From contig JANQNE010000003.1 of the NCBI GenBank assembly GCA_028279725.1, forward strand, positions 1-57,467: DNA of 57,467 nt. Reading direction: 5' to 3'. Position numbers and translations under genes: made by a program. Below are positions 1 to 7,865 of this stretch, one piece after another. The first letter of the stretch is position 1, and every line of letters begins with the position of its first letter. Source of the DNA: Candidatus Nanoarchaeia archaeon. Lineage in GTDB: Archaea > Nanobdellota > Nanobdellia > Woesearchaeales > JANQNE01. Below the pieces are notes generated by a model. The model saw only the letters and a program-made list of their open reading frames with translations, had not been told where the DNA came from and searched no databases.

Positions 1-1
1 A

Positions 2-3000
2 ACAAGCTCAATTGTACAGAATGGCAGTTTGAGGTTTATTGTTTCATCTAATTCGGAAGTTCATAACTCTATAACTGACAACTCTAACTTTACTGATTCA
101 ATTGTTGATACTAATTCTAATATTTATGATATCAATATGGTGAATTCCAACTCTACGAACTCGGATATCAATGATTCTGACCTATTGAGAACAGATGTTA
201 CTGACTCCAAGATATGGAACAATTCTATCCAGATAAACGATTCTGTTATTGATGATTCTAATATAACAAATTCTACCTTGAACTTTGCAACGGTCTATTC
301 CTCATCTGTGAATGACTCTTATATGAATAATTCAGATTCATATGGCTCTAAGATAACAAACAACAACTATCTTTATGATTCCAGAGTGAATGATTCATCG
401 GTGCATAGTTCAACTTTGATCAATGTTACGCTTATCAACTGTACTGTAATCAATTCGACCAAGACTAATGGAGTGTTCACTAATTCAATAATAGTGGATA
501 ATGTTGAGGGTAACTCAACCACAACAGGCTCAAATATAACTGGCTCTAACATAATAAACAGTGTAGTTACTTATTCAACTGTAAATAATTCTAATATAAC
601 AACTTCAAATATCAACAGATCTATCATAATAGACTCTGTCCTGATCAATCTTACTGCCGACAATGTTACAATAATCAATTCTACAAGGTCCAATATGATA
701 ATCGCAGGTTCTACGATAGTAAACAGCAGAGAATATGATTCTGTGACAACCGGTTCAGAGTTAGAATCTACAGAACTGCAATTCATGACTTTCCTTTATT
801 CAACTTCTACAGACTCGAATCTTTCATATTCTTACATAGATCACTCAAACATAACAAGATCAACTATCGATTTTAACTCTACTGTGCTTTACAGCAATAT
901 AACCGGATCAAAGATAATTTATTCATTTATCAACAGGTCTGATATAACTAATTGTGACCTGAATAACTCCATAATCCATAATGTTAAACTGGCGAATGCA
1001 ACCCTCGAGGATGCGAATATTTCTGGATCAGAGTTCACTACTGGAACAATAACAATAGTAAGGGGAGTTACATATAACAATACATATTTTGGAAATATAG
1101 AGATAAGGGGCTCCAAGGTTAATTATTCCACGCTTGAGGATTCGATAGTAAGGGTATCTTCTAAGGTAAATGGATCTATATTGAATAATTCAGAGATAAA
1201 AAATTCTGTATTGTTCAACACAAATGTTTCTTCAACAAAAGTTGAAAATTCTGATATCAAGGATTCTATAATAGAAGATACTGGAGAGATCTTTGGAATT
1301 GATGGAATAAAAGGTCTTACAATCAGAAATGCATATATCTGGAACGGAAACGTATACAGCGGAACTGTGGAGTATAATGGATTCAGCTATCATGTCCCTA
1401 ATACTTTGCAGAGAATATATGAGGAATGTGGAGATGATATCTGTGCTGGTGTCAATACTATTGAGAACTGTCCTGAGGACTGCACACCTAGACCTCCTGG
1501 AGTTCCTGCTCCTCCGCCTCCTCCGCCTCCTCCGCCTCCACCACCTGCAGAAGATACAGTTGAAGCTCCTGCGGACCAGGCACAAGCAGTGGTCCAGGTT
1601 ACTCCAACTGCAAGAGTTCCTGCAGCCGGACTTTTGGAGAGAGGAAGGCAGCTTGCAAGCAGGATATTTGAGCTGTTCGGGAAAAAGGAAAAGCCTAAGC
1701 TGGAGACAAATCCAATCCCTTGTGTTACTGTGACAGACTCTGTTTCTGATCAAGTATCTGTGCAGTTAGAGAGATCTGTGTTAGACCCTTCAATATCAAT
1801 CCCTTTTGGGCTTGAGACAGCTATCGATCCATTCTATCTGATATGTAGCGAAGAAGCTTCTCTTGAGATAACACTTTCAGTACCGGAAGATTTTGTCGAT
1901 CTGAGGCCGATGCAGTGTATTGACGGGGAATGTACAAGCTTAGATGCAGAGATTGTTGAAGAGCTTGAATGTGGGGAGAGTATAACAGAGCAGTTCTTTG
2001 GAATAGAAGAGGAAGCAGAAACAAGATTATTGCTGAACTTCAGCTGGATTGATGATTATACTTTGGGAGCTGACAGGACAAATATAACTTTTGTGAATGG
2101 CATGCTTGAGAAAGAGAAGATAAATGCTGGAACACCGCCTATAAAAGAAACACCTTTGGATAATCCTAATCTTAGGATAGTCGGAATCCCTCTTTATATA
2201 GAATCAGAGGTTAATAAGACATTGCCTGTGATCGTCACTATACCTTATACTTCTACGATAGATATTGAAGAAGATACAATTGCATTATATGTTATGCTTA
2301 ATGAGAGCGGTGAGATAAGATGGGACTATCTCAACGGAAAGCTGGACAAAGAGAAGAAATCAGTTACAACAGTTGTAAGAGATGTTAAGGATTATTTCTA
2401 TAATGGAAATAAGGCTTATTTTGCTCTTATAGCTAACAGATGTATAAGCTGTACTAATACAACTTTTGAGAGAGTGTATGCTCCTCCTTTTGAGAGCAAG
2501 GAAGCAGTGATAATGGTCCATGGATTGATGAGCACTCCTTTAACATTCCAGAACATCATCGATGATATAAAATTAACACAGCAGCCTTGGCAGGCATGGG
2601 TATATGGATATCCATCTGATAAGATGATATCAGAGAATGCAAAAGATTTTGCAGACCATATAGAATCACATACAACTGAATACGAGCATATCTATATTGC
2701 AGCTCACAGTATGGGAGGATTAGTATCACAGGAAGCAGTAAGGTATGCCTATGACCAAAACCAGATCACTCCTGGAAAATATACTTTTGTAGATAAAGTC
2801 GAGAAATTAGTCTTAGTCGGAACACCTAATACAGGATCTCCTGGAGCAGAAGTCTATGAGAGTTTATTTGGTTATCTTGGCAAGTTTGGGGAGAGTGCAA
2901 GATCATTTAATATCGATTATCCTTCTGTACAGGAGTTGGTTGAAGGAAAACAGATAGAGAAAGTTCCTGGAATAGAATATTATGTAATCGCGGGAACAAG

Positions 3001-5548
3001 GCCGTTTGCGATCGGAACTGATCTGATCGATATTTCAGGAAGATTGTTTGGAAATGAGACTAATGATGGTATTGTTGGTGTTGATAGTGCGCAGAGTGTT
3101 GGCGGAGAGAAGATCAATGACAGCTGCAGCAACTATTGGGCTATTGAGGAGACGCACACTGAACTGCTTGATAATCCTTCTTCAAGAAAGATAATAGAAA
3201 GGATCGTTGCTTATGAGATACTGAAAGATTATGATCCGACTGGTGTGTTAGGACATACAAAATATCTGAGAGTCAGGATAAAGAACTGCAATCCTGGAGT
3301 GCAGTATGTTGTTGTAGGAAAGAAAGTGTTTGCTGAGAAAGCAGCAGATCCGACTGGATGTGCCTGCGGAAACGGATATTGCGGAGAGGGAGAGACTGAA
3401 TATAACTGCCCTTCAGATTGTGCTAATATTTTTAGAGAAGAAAACATAAGATTAGCGCTGCCTTATGTGATAAGGTTCTTGTCTGTGCTGATATTCTTGT
3501 CTTTGCTTGTATGCGTGTATAAAGCCTACAGATACAGAGAGATGTCTAAATGGTTCTATGTTGTGTTTGTGCTGTCTTTTATGACAATATTGTTGTATGC
3601 TAGGATGTCTCTATATCTAGAGCAGTATACAATGATCGGATTGATCCATTTCTTAGTTATTGTGCTGTTTATGCTTGGTTCTTTGTTCTATATATTATAT
3701 TTCAGGGTTAAAGTTTTCAGATATCTTGTTAAGTATGGTGTTGGAGGAATAGTGAGGAGGATAGAAGAGATCTCTGTTGAGGAAGAGCATAAGGCAAGGA
3801 GATTCTATCTGTTTATGAAAAGGACCTTCAAGTCATCTGTCAAGTGGGCTGGAAAGACAAGAAGAGGATTTGTCAGAGTTGTGTCTAGGCCTTCTGAGAT
3901 ATTGAAAGAGATGAGGATGTTTGCTTCTAGATTGAAAGAAGATATAAGATCTATAAGAGCTGCGCATGTCTTTAGGCCGCTTTGGCTATCCATAAGATCA
4001 TTTGGAATATTAGTTGTTAAATGGCTTGAGGAGCTTTGGGACGATATTAAGGAGCTGTTGCAGACAGGTAAAGAGAAGTTAGAGATCAAAGAGAAAAAGT
4101 GGCTGAAGAAACAAGATGAATTGTCTAAGCATGAGATAGAAGCTATCAATGATGAGATCAGTCTGTATAAGAAGATAAGGAAGCTGCATGTTAAAGGTGT
4201 CAGGGAGTTATCCAGAAGAGAGAAAGAGATAAGGAAAGAGAAGAAAGAGTTCCTGGAGAAAGAAGAGAAGATAGCAAGAAGAGTTGAAGAGCTGGAGAAG
4301 AAACAGAAAAAGGATTACAGCGCTCTTAGGAGAAGGAAGAAAAGGATAGATGACAGGAAAGATGAGCTTGAGAGATTAGAGTTGACTATCAAGGATGATC
4401 TCATCTTGCTTAAGAGGAAATTGTTGCATTCTCTTGGATTATATAAGTATCCTTCTGAGATCGAGAAGAAAAGGCAGGATGAGATCAAAGGAATGATCAA
4501 AGGCTATATGGAGAACCTGAGACAGGTCAAAGAAGAGCAGCTTAAAGGGGAGAGGAAGAAGGAAAGGAAGCAGAGAGTTGGAAGGAAAATATTGCACTTC
4601 TTAGGGTTGTATAAGACACCTTATGAGCTAAGGAAGCAGAAGGAAGTTGAGAAGAGATATAAGAAGATAAAAGCTTTGAAGAAGGCGAGAAAGGCAAGAC
4701 AGAAACATATCGAAGAGCTTAAAGAGCATGAAAAGGAAGTTAGGGAGAGAAGAAGAAAAGCGTACAGGAAAGCAAGAAAGGCTAAGGAAAGCCACAAGAG
4801 GGCCAGGAGAAAGAAAAAACATGCTCTTGAATTTAGGAAGTTTGTGCATGGGTTTAATGATGTCAAGAGAGACATAATGCATTCTCTTGGATTGTATAAG
4901 ACAAAGAGAGAGCTTAGAAAAGAGCATAGAGAAGAGCTTGAAAGAAAGAAGAAAGAAGCTCTTGAAGATAAGAGAAGAGCAAGAGAGGATAAGAAGATAG
5001 CAGAGCTTGAGTTTATACAGCATGTTGAGCATGAGAGGAAGAGGAAAGAGTTTATACAAAAGAGAAAAGAGAAGATAAAAGCTGTTGAGAAGAAGATATT
5101 AGATTGGCTTGAAAGAGCGAAACATAAGATAAAAGACTGGGTTGAAGGAAAATCATCTGAGAGAAAGAGTGTAAGGGAAGAGTTCTTGGAAGAATTAGAA
5201 TGGTCTATCGAAAAGCAGCACCCTACAAAGAAAAAAGTGAGGAAATATCTCAAGAAAGAAGATAAGCTTAGAAAGAAGCTTATGAGCCTTGATCAAGATG
5301 TATTGAGATTAGAGGAGGAAGTAGATAAAGAAAAGAGAAAGGATGATCTGTATAAGCTGAGGTTGAGGTTAGATTCTATAAGTAAGAATGTTAGACAGCA
5401 TGAGTTGAGCTATAAAGCTGATAAGATAGTTTCTGAGCTTGGCGGTGTTAAAAAGAAGAAAAAGAAAAAGGTAGAAGATCTTAATTCTGAACTTGATAAT
5501 CTGGACAAGAGGATAGAAGATCTGGAGAAAGGGGGTGTGCGAAAGTGA
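2..5548 (+). CDS. Giant surface protein: Asn/Ser ladder, lipase-like domain, membrane helices, charged coil (5' end outside window)
   Basis: The reading frame is open to the left edge. A TTG at 29 is only the first possible start, and the ladder repeat already runs through it, so the gene begins upstream. From there, residues 1-450 are a ladder of short Asn-Ser units (DSxIxNSxI style), which suggests a solenoid. A Cys motif follows (CGDDICAG.., near 472), then a proline run. An alpha/beta-hydrolase domain has VHGLMSTP near 830, the nucleophile elbow AHSMGG near 893 and a candidate His in EETHTEL near 1042, so it is probably lipase/esterase-like. A second Cys motif (CGNGYCGEGET) lies near 1113. 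Three hydrophobic helices lie at about 1148-1235, and a Lys/Glu/Arg coiled coil fills 1250-1839. Predicted topology is hydrolase outside and coil inside. The substrate is unknown. The downstream RHH gene overlaps its stop codon (GTGA). Confidence 0.85.
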   Translation, partial: TSSIVQNGSLRFIVSSNSEVHNSITDNSNFTDSIVDTNSNIYDINMVNSNSTNSDINDSDLLRTDVTDSKIWNNSIQINDSVIDDSNITNSTLNFATVYSSSVNDSYMNNSDSYGSKITNNNYLYDSRVNDSSVHSSTLINVTLINCTVINSTKTNGVFTNSIIVDNVEGNSTTTGSNITGSNIINSVVTYSTVNNSNITTSNINRSIIIDSVLINLTADNVTIINSTRSNMIIAGSTIVNSREYDSVTTGSELESTELQFMTFLYSTSTDSNLSYSYIDHSNITRSTIDFNSTVLYSNITGSKIIYSFINRSDITNCDLNNSIIHNVKLANATLEDANISGSEFTTGTITIVRGVTYNNTYFGNIEIRGSKVNYSTLEDSIVRVSSKVNGSILNNSEIKNSVLFNTNVSSTKVENSDIKDSIIEDTGEIFGIDGIKGLTIRNAYIWNGNVYSGTVEYNGFSYHVPNTLQRIYEECGDDICAGVNTIENCPEDCTPRPPGVPAPPPPPPPPPPPPAEDTVEAPADQAQAVVQVTPTARVPAAGLLERGRQLASRIFELFGKKEKPKLETNPIPCVTVTDSVSDQVSVQLERSVLDPSISIPFGLETAIDPFYLICSEEASLEITLSVPEDFVDLRPMQCIDGECTSLDAEIVEELECGESITEQFFGIEEEAETRLLLNFSWIDDYTLGADRTNITFVNGMLEKEKINAGTPPIKETPLDNPNLRIVGIPLYIESEVNKTLPVIVTIPYTSTIDIEEDTIALYVMLNESGEIRWDYLNGKLDKEKKSVTTVVRDVKDYFYNGNKAYFALIANRCISCTNTTFERVYAPPFESKEAVIMVHGLMSTPLTFQNIIDDIKLTQQPWQAWVYGYPSDKMISENAKDFADHIESHTTEYEHIYIAAHSMGGLVSQEAVRYAYDQNQITPGKYTFVDKVEKLVLVGTPNTGSPGAEVYESLFGYLGKFGESARSFNIDYPSVQELVEGKQIEKVPGIEYYVIAGTRPFAIGTDLIDISGRLFGNETNDGIVGVDSAQSVGGEKINDSCSNYWAIEETHTELLDNPSSRKIIERIVAYEILKDYDPTGVLGHTKYLRVRIKNCNPGVQYVVVGKKVFAEKAADPTGCACGNGYCGEGETEYNCPSDCANIFREENIRLALPYVIRFLSVLIFLSLLVCVYKAYRYREMSKWFYVVFVLSFMTILLYARMSLYLEQYTMIGLIHFLVIVLFMLGSLFYILYFRVKVFRYLVKYGVGGIVRRIEEISVEEEHKARRFYLFMKRTFKSSVKWAGKTRRGFVRVVSRPSEILKEMRMFASRLKEDIRSIRAAHVFRPLWLSIRSFGILVVKWLEELWDDIKELLQTGKEKLEIKEKKWLKKQDELSKHEIEAINDEISLYKKIRKLHVKGVRELSRREKEIRKEKKEFLEKEEKIARRVEELEKKQKKDYSALRRRKKRIDDRKDELERLELTIKDDLILLKRKLLHSLGLYKYPSEIEKKRQDEIKGMIKGYMENLRQVKEEQLKGERKKERKQRVGRKILHFLGLYKTPYELRKQKEVEKRYKKIKALKKARKARQKHIEELKEHEKEVRERRRKAYRKARKAKESHKRARRKKKHALEFRKFVHGFNDVKRDIMHSLGLYKTKRELRKEHREELERKKKEALEDKRRAREDKKIAELEFIQHVEHERKRKEFIQKRKEKIKAVEKKILDWLERAKHKIKDWVEGKSSERKSVREEFLEELEWSIEKQHPTKKKVRKYLKKEDKLRKKLMSLDQDVLRLEEEVDKEKRKDDLYKLRLRLDSISKNVRQHELSYKADKIVSELGGVKKKKKKKVEDLNSELDNLDKRIEDLEKGGVRK

Positions 5549-5700
5549 AAAAAGCATGCCCTATCAGTATTAATGAGGAGTTAGTTGAATGGATCTTATC
5601 CAAGACTGATAATGAGAAGTTCAGGAACAAAAGCCATCTTGTAGAAGTTGCTCTTAAGGAGTTCAGGAGAAGATGCGGCAAGGAGGGGATGCCAAAATGA
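5545..5700 (+). CDS. Small ribbon-helix-helix DNA-binding protein, tandem copy 1
   Basis: This 51-residue protein starts with GTG and overlaps the stop codon of the giant gene (GTGA). It has a basic N-terminus (MKKACPISINEELVEWI), which fits the RHH beta-strand and helix A. A second helix reads KSHLVEVALKEFRRR, the usual RHH helix B pattern of the Arc/CopG/MetJ kind. RHH proteins bind DNA as dimers through the N-terminal strand and are often autorepressors. Its stop overlaps the next copy (ATGA), so three copies are translationally linked. The family call is from pattern only; the targets are not known. Confidence 0.75.
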   Translation: MKKACPISINEELVEWILSKTDNEKFRNKSHLVEVALKEFRRRCGKEGMPK

Positions 5701-5818
5701 AGAAGGCATGCCCAATAAGCATCAACTCAGAACTTGTAGAGTGGATCCTATCCAAGACTGATAATGAGAAGTTCAGGAACAAAAGCCATCTTGTAGAAGT
5801 TGCTCTTAAGGAGTTCAG
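5597..5818 (+). repeat. Tandem DNA repeat, 152-base period, in the RHH genes
   Basis: Bases 5597-5666 equal 5749-5818 exactly (70 bases, offset 152). Bases 5683-5728 equal 5835-5880 exactly (46 bases, same offset). Different parts of the three genes are therefore identical between different pairs. Confidence 0.9.
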
Positions 5819-5852
5819 AAGAAGATGTGATAATGAGGGGATGCCAAAATGA
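5697..5852 (+). CDS. Small ribbon-helix-helix DNA-binding protein, tandem copy 2
   Basis: This 51-residue paralogue of copy 1 differs from it mainly at the two ends. The ATG overlaps the preceding stop (ATGA). A 70-base stretch (5749-5818) is identical to copy 1 (5597-5666), covering the middle and helix B. Its first 32 bases match copy 3 exactly instead. This mosaic suggests tandem duplication followed by gene conversion. The RHH features are the same: strand CPISINSELVEW and helix KSHLVEVALKEF. The C-terminal tail ends in GMPK, as in copy 1, because the tail also encodes the Shine-Dalgarno-like GAGGGG for the next copy. Confidence 0.75.
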   Translation: MKKACPISINSELVEWILSKTDNEKFRNKSHLVEVALKEFRRRCDNEGMPK

Positions 5853-5989
5853 AGAAGGCATGCCCAATAAGCATCAACTCTGAATTAGTTGAATGGATAT
5901 TATCAAAAGTAGATCACGAAAGATTTAGAAATAAAAGCCATCTTGTAGAGGTTGCATTGAAAGAATTCAGAAGAAAGAACCTAAGATAA
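5849..5989 (+). CDS. Small ribbon-helix-helix DNA-binding protein, tandem copy 3 (most diverged)
   Basis: This 46-residue copy keeps the RHH pattern (CPISINSELVEWILSK, then RNKSHLVEVALKEFRRK) but has changed codons and residues in the middle (VDHERF for TDNEKF) and lacks the GMPK tail. Its ATG overlaps the stop of copy 2. Its last 9 bases overlap the 3' end of the convergent pilin-like gene (5981-6220), so the two transcripts must overlap. Three related dimerising regulators could form mixed dimers with different DNA preferences; that is inference. Confidence 0.72.
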   Translation: MKKACPISINSELVEWILSKVDHERFRNKSHLVEVALKEFRRKNLR

Positions 5990-6220
5990 TTTTTCTTTAA
6001 GTGCAGAGTGCTCGTCTGCTGTTATAGCACCTTTTTCTTTGCATGTGTCAACAATATTGATGAGATCTACTGATGCTGGCTCTTCTTCACTCTCTTCCTC
6101 TAAAGAAAGGTAGTCTCCTCCAACAGCCATTACAACTACTCCCATTATAAGAGCAAAGCCGACTAACAGGAATGTTGCGACCAATGGACTAACTGCTTTT
6201 TTTGAGTTGAATGCTTTCAT
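5981..6220 (-). CDS. Archaeal pilin-like small membrane protein
   Basis: This 79-residue protein has a short charged N-terminus, SKKAVSPLVATFLLVGFA, followed by one hydrophobic helix (about 10-35) and then an acidic stretch (LEEESEEEP) and a short helix. KKAVSPLVAT is the pattern of the archaeal type IV pilin N-terminal domain, where the charged leader is cut by a prepilin peptidase and the helix packs in the filament core. It is much shorter than a normal pilin and has no beta-rich head, so it may be a minor pilin or only a pilin-like membrane peptide. It is the last of three minus-strand genes joined by 4-base overlaps. Confidence 0.65.
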   Translation of the reverse strand: MKAFNSKKAVSPLVATFLLVGFALIMGVVVMAVGGDYLSLEEESEEEPASVDLINIVDTCKEKGAITADEHSALKEKLS

Positions 6221-6552
6221 CTTTTACCTTTCTTTTTCGGTTCTATAACTTTTCTGTTCTTAAGATGCTCTGTCTGTGTCAATAGAGCATATATGAACAA
6301 TGAGATTATGATCATCTCTAATATAGGAAAAACTAACTTGTGGATAGGAAAGACTCCTGTTGAGTTTAATATTGAAGCGACCTGCTCAAAGATATATACA
6401 CAAAGAGCAGCAAATATGAATTTCCAGGGTGTTATGAACCTCTTTTCATTCTTTATCCTGAACAAAATAATGAATAATGTTACAACGATAACTACTAAAG
6501 CCATATTATAAAACTGTGCTGATATCCCGAGGCATTGTGTAAGCTGGCTCAT
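6217..6552 (-). CDS. Small multi-pass membrane protein of the pilin-like operon
   Basis: This 111-residue protein has three to four hydrophobic segments (about 14-32, 45-62, 78-95) and a Lys-rich cytoplasmic tail (EPKKKGKR). No named family was recognised. It resembles the 97-residue protein encoded just upstream in size, helix order and a shared layout (a W-K-P/F segment, then a VEQ/VQQ helix, then a last helix ending IYALL/IYALV before Gln-rich residues), so the two are probably paralogues that pair in the membrane. Start and stop overlap its neighbours by 4 bases, implying coupled translation. Confidence 0.65.
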   Translation of the reverse strand: MSQLTQCLGISAQFYNMALVVIVVTLFIILFRIKNEKRFITPWKFIFAALCVYIFEQVASILNSTGVFPIHKLVFPILEMIIISLFIYALLTQTEHLKNRKVIEPKKKGKR

Positions 6553-6842
6553 TTGTTTGACCTCGTAATATTGATCTGCAGTACTAAAGCATAGATAAGG
6601 AACCCTAGTAATACTGATACATTTATGTGAGTCAGGAAAGGTGATTCATAGATTCCAAAAGCCCTTAATGCTCCTAAGATCTGCTGGACAGAGAATAATA
6701 TAAGAGCAACTGCCAGAGGTTTCCAGGCTCTAAGAATCTGGTCTTTGAAAGATGACTTGAAAAGTCCGATACCGATCGCTGCTGCAATCAAGGCCAGAAA
6801 TAAGTTAGCAAGCTTCAGAATCCCTTCAATCGATAATGCCAT
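6549..6842 (-). CDS. Small multi-pass membrane protein, first gene of the pilin-like operon
   Basis: This 97-residue protein has hydrophobic segments at about 9-27, 42-60 and 72-90. The family was not recognised; it looks like a diverged duplicate of the following 111-residue protein. The start is supported by a Shine-Dalgarno sequence GAGGTG (6847-6852, minus strand) four bases before the ATG and by a TATA-like TTTAAATA at 6877-6884. Being first in an operon with a pilin-like peptide suggests a membrane platform or accessory role, but nothing in the sequence proves it. Confidence 0.65.
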   Translation of the reverse strand: MALSIEGILKLANLFLALIAAAIGIGLFKSSFKDQILRAWKPLAVALILFSVQQILGALRAFGIYESPFLTHINVSVLLGFLIYALVLQINITRSNK

Positions 6843-6876
6843 CTTTCACCTCTTGTCTAAATTTATGGTGCTCTTT

Positions 6877-6884
6877 TATTTAAA
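6877..6884 (-). promoter_or_regulatory. TATA box of the pilin-like operon
   Basis: TTTAAATA on the minus strand, about 35 bases before the ATG at 6842, with the Shine-Dalgarno sequence at 6847-6852 between them. Confidence 0.5.
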
Positions 6885-6910
6885 CTTTTCTATTGAAATA
6901 ACCATAACCC

Positions 6911-6918
6911 TTAAATAT
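6911..6918 (+). promoter_or_regulatory. TATA box of the hydrolase gene
   Basis: TTAAATAT lies 24 bases before the ATG at 6943, the spacing expected for a leaderless archaeal transcript. This decides the start of the hydrolase gene. Confidence 0.55.
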
Positions 6919-6942
6919 GGAAAATACATTTATCGCACTAAT

Positions 6943-7863
6943 ATGAAGAGGGATATGAAAAAGAGACTATGGATCATCATTCTGCTTGCAGTTGTTCTGA
7001 TAGTATGTGTCTACCTATATAATATCACTGGATTTCTGAATGCTTTTAATATGGACAAGAGAGATGAAGCTTACTGGGATTATGAAGAAGGAGTGATTGC
7101 CGGAGCTAAAGAATTTTCAATATATGGAGATAACAGCACCTGCTGGATATTGGTGCATGGTTATACAGCTTCTCCTTATGTTATGAAGGAGCTGGCAGAA
7201 AAGATAAGTGATGAATTTGGAGAGACTGTTGTTGTTCCAAGGCTTAAAGGAAGTGCAGAGCTTCCAAGCCATATAATAGGAGAGAGCATCGATTCATGGT
7301 ATGATCAGATACAGGCAGAATATGACACACTTCATGAGGATTGTGACAGGATAAATATGGTCGGTTCTTCTTTGGGAGCTGCGATATCCCTGAAGATAGC
7401 TCAGAACAATGATGTTGCACATGTTGTAGCATTAAATCCTTTCTTTAAGATAAAAAGAAGCTTTTTTATAATACCTTCTCCTGAATTCTATCTTAAGCTG
7501 TTTGGCGGAATGCTGAAATATGCTAAAAAGAGTAAGATATCAAATATAAACTCTCCTGAAGGTCTGGCAAGACATAAGGCTTTCTGGAATATGCCTTTTG
7601 TTCCTATAAGAGATTCGTTAAAGACAATAGATGAGATAAGGGATAATCTGGGAGATATCACTGTTCCTATCACTATTGCACATTCTAAGAATGACAAGAC
7701 AGCTGATATGAGCGGAGCTTTGATATTATATGAAGAAACAGAATCTTTAGTAAAAAAGTTAAGATGGTTTGATGACTCAAACCATATATTACTGATGGAT
7801 TATGACAAGGATAAAGTTATAGATTATATTATAGATTCAGAGGAAGAGCTTAGGGAGAGATAA
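6943..7863 (+). CDS. Membrane-anchored alpha/beta hydrolase (esterase-like)
   Basis: The 306-residue protein begins MKRDMKKRLW followed by one hydrophobic helix (about 8-28), so it is an N-anchored outside enzyme. The hydrolase core shows VHGYTASPYV (oxyanion region, near 67), the nucleophile elbow VGSSLGAA (near 142), an acid candidate in SKNDKTAD (near 250) and a His candidate in DDSNHILL (near 282). The order matches small carboxylesterases/monoacylglycerol lipases. The frame is open further upstream to 6745, but that part is antisense to the 97-residue gene; the TATA box at 6911 supports 6943. It is probably an ester hydrolase; the substrate is unknown. It is followed after 2 bases by the NFACT-R gene. 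Confidence 0.8.
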   Translation: MKRDMKKRLWIIILLAVVLIVCVYLYNITGFLNAFNMDKRDEAYWDYEEGVIAGAKEFSIYGDNSTCWILVHGYTASPYVMKELAEKISDEFGETVVVPRLKGSAELPSHIIGESIDSWYDQIQAEYDTLHEDCDRINMVGSSLGAAISLKIAQNNDVAHVVALNPFFKIKRSFFIIPSPEFYLKLFGGMLKYAKKSKISNINSPEGLARHKAFWNMPFVPIRDSLKTIDEIRDNLGDITVPITIAHSKNDKTADMSGALILYEETESLVKKLRWFDDSNHILLMDYDKDKVIDYIIDSEEELRER

Positions 7864-7865
7864 CT

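Noticed and set aside
1232-1753. Arg-rich 173-residue minus-strand reading frame
   Set aside because: It is antisense to the Pro run and Cys motif of the giant gene; the RRRRRR stretch is the complement of CCN codons.
4621-5253. Long minus-strand frames under the charged coil
   Set aside because: Leu/Ser/Phe-rich products are what the reverse strand of Lys/Glu codons gives; no promoter or ribosome site.
6745-6942. Longer N-terminus for the hydrolase from 6745
   Set aside because: It would be antisense to the 97-residue gene and would include the TATA box; the start at 6943 gives a proper membrane anchor.
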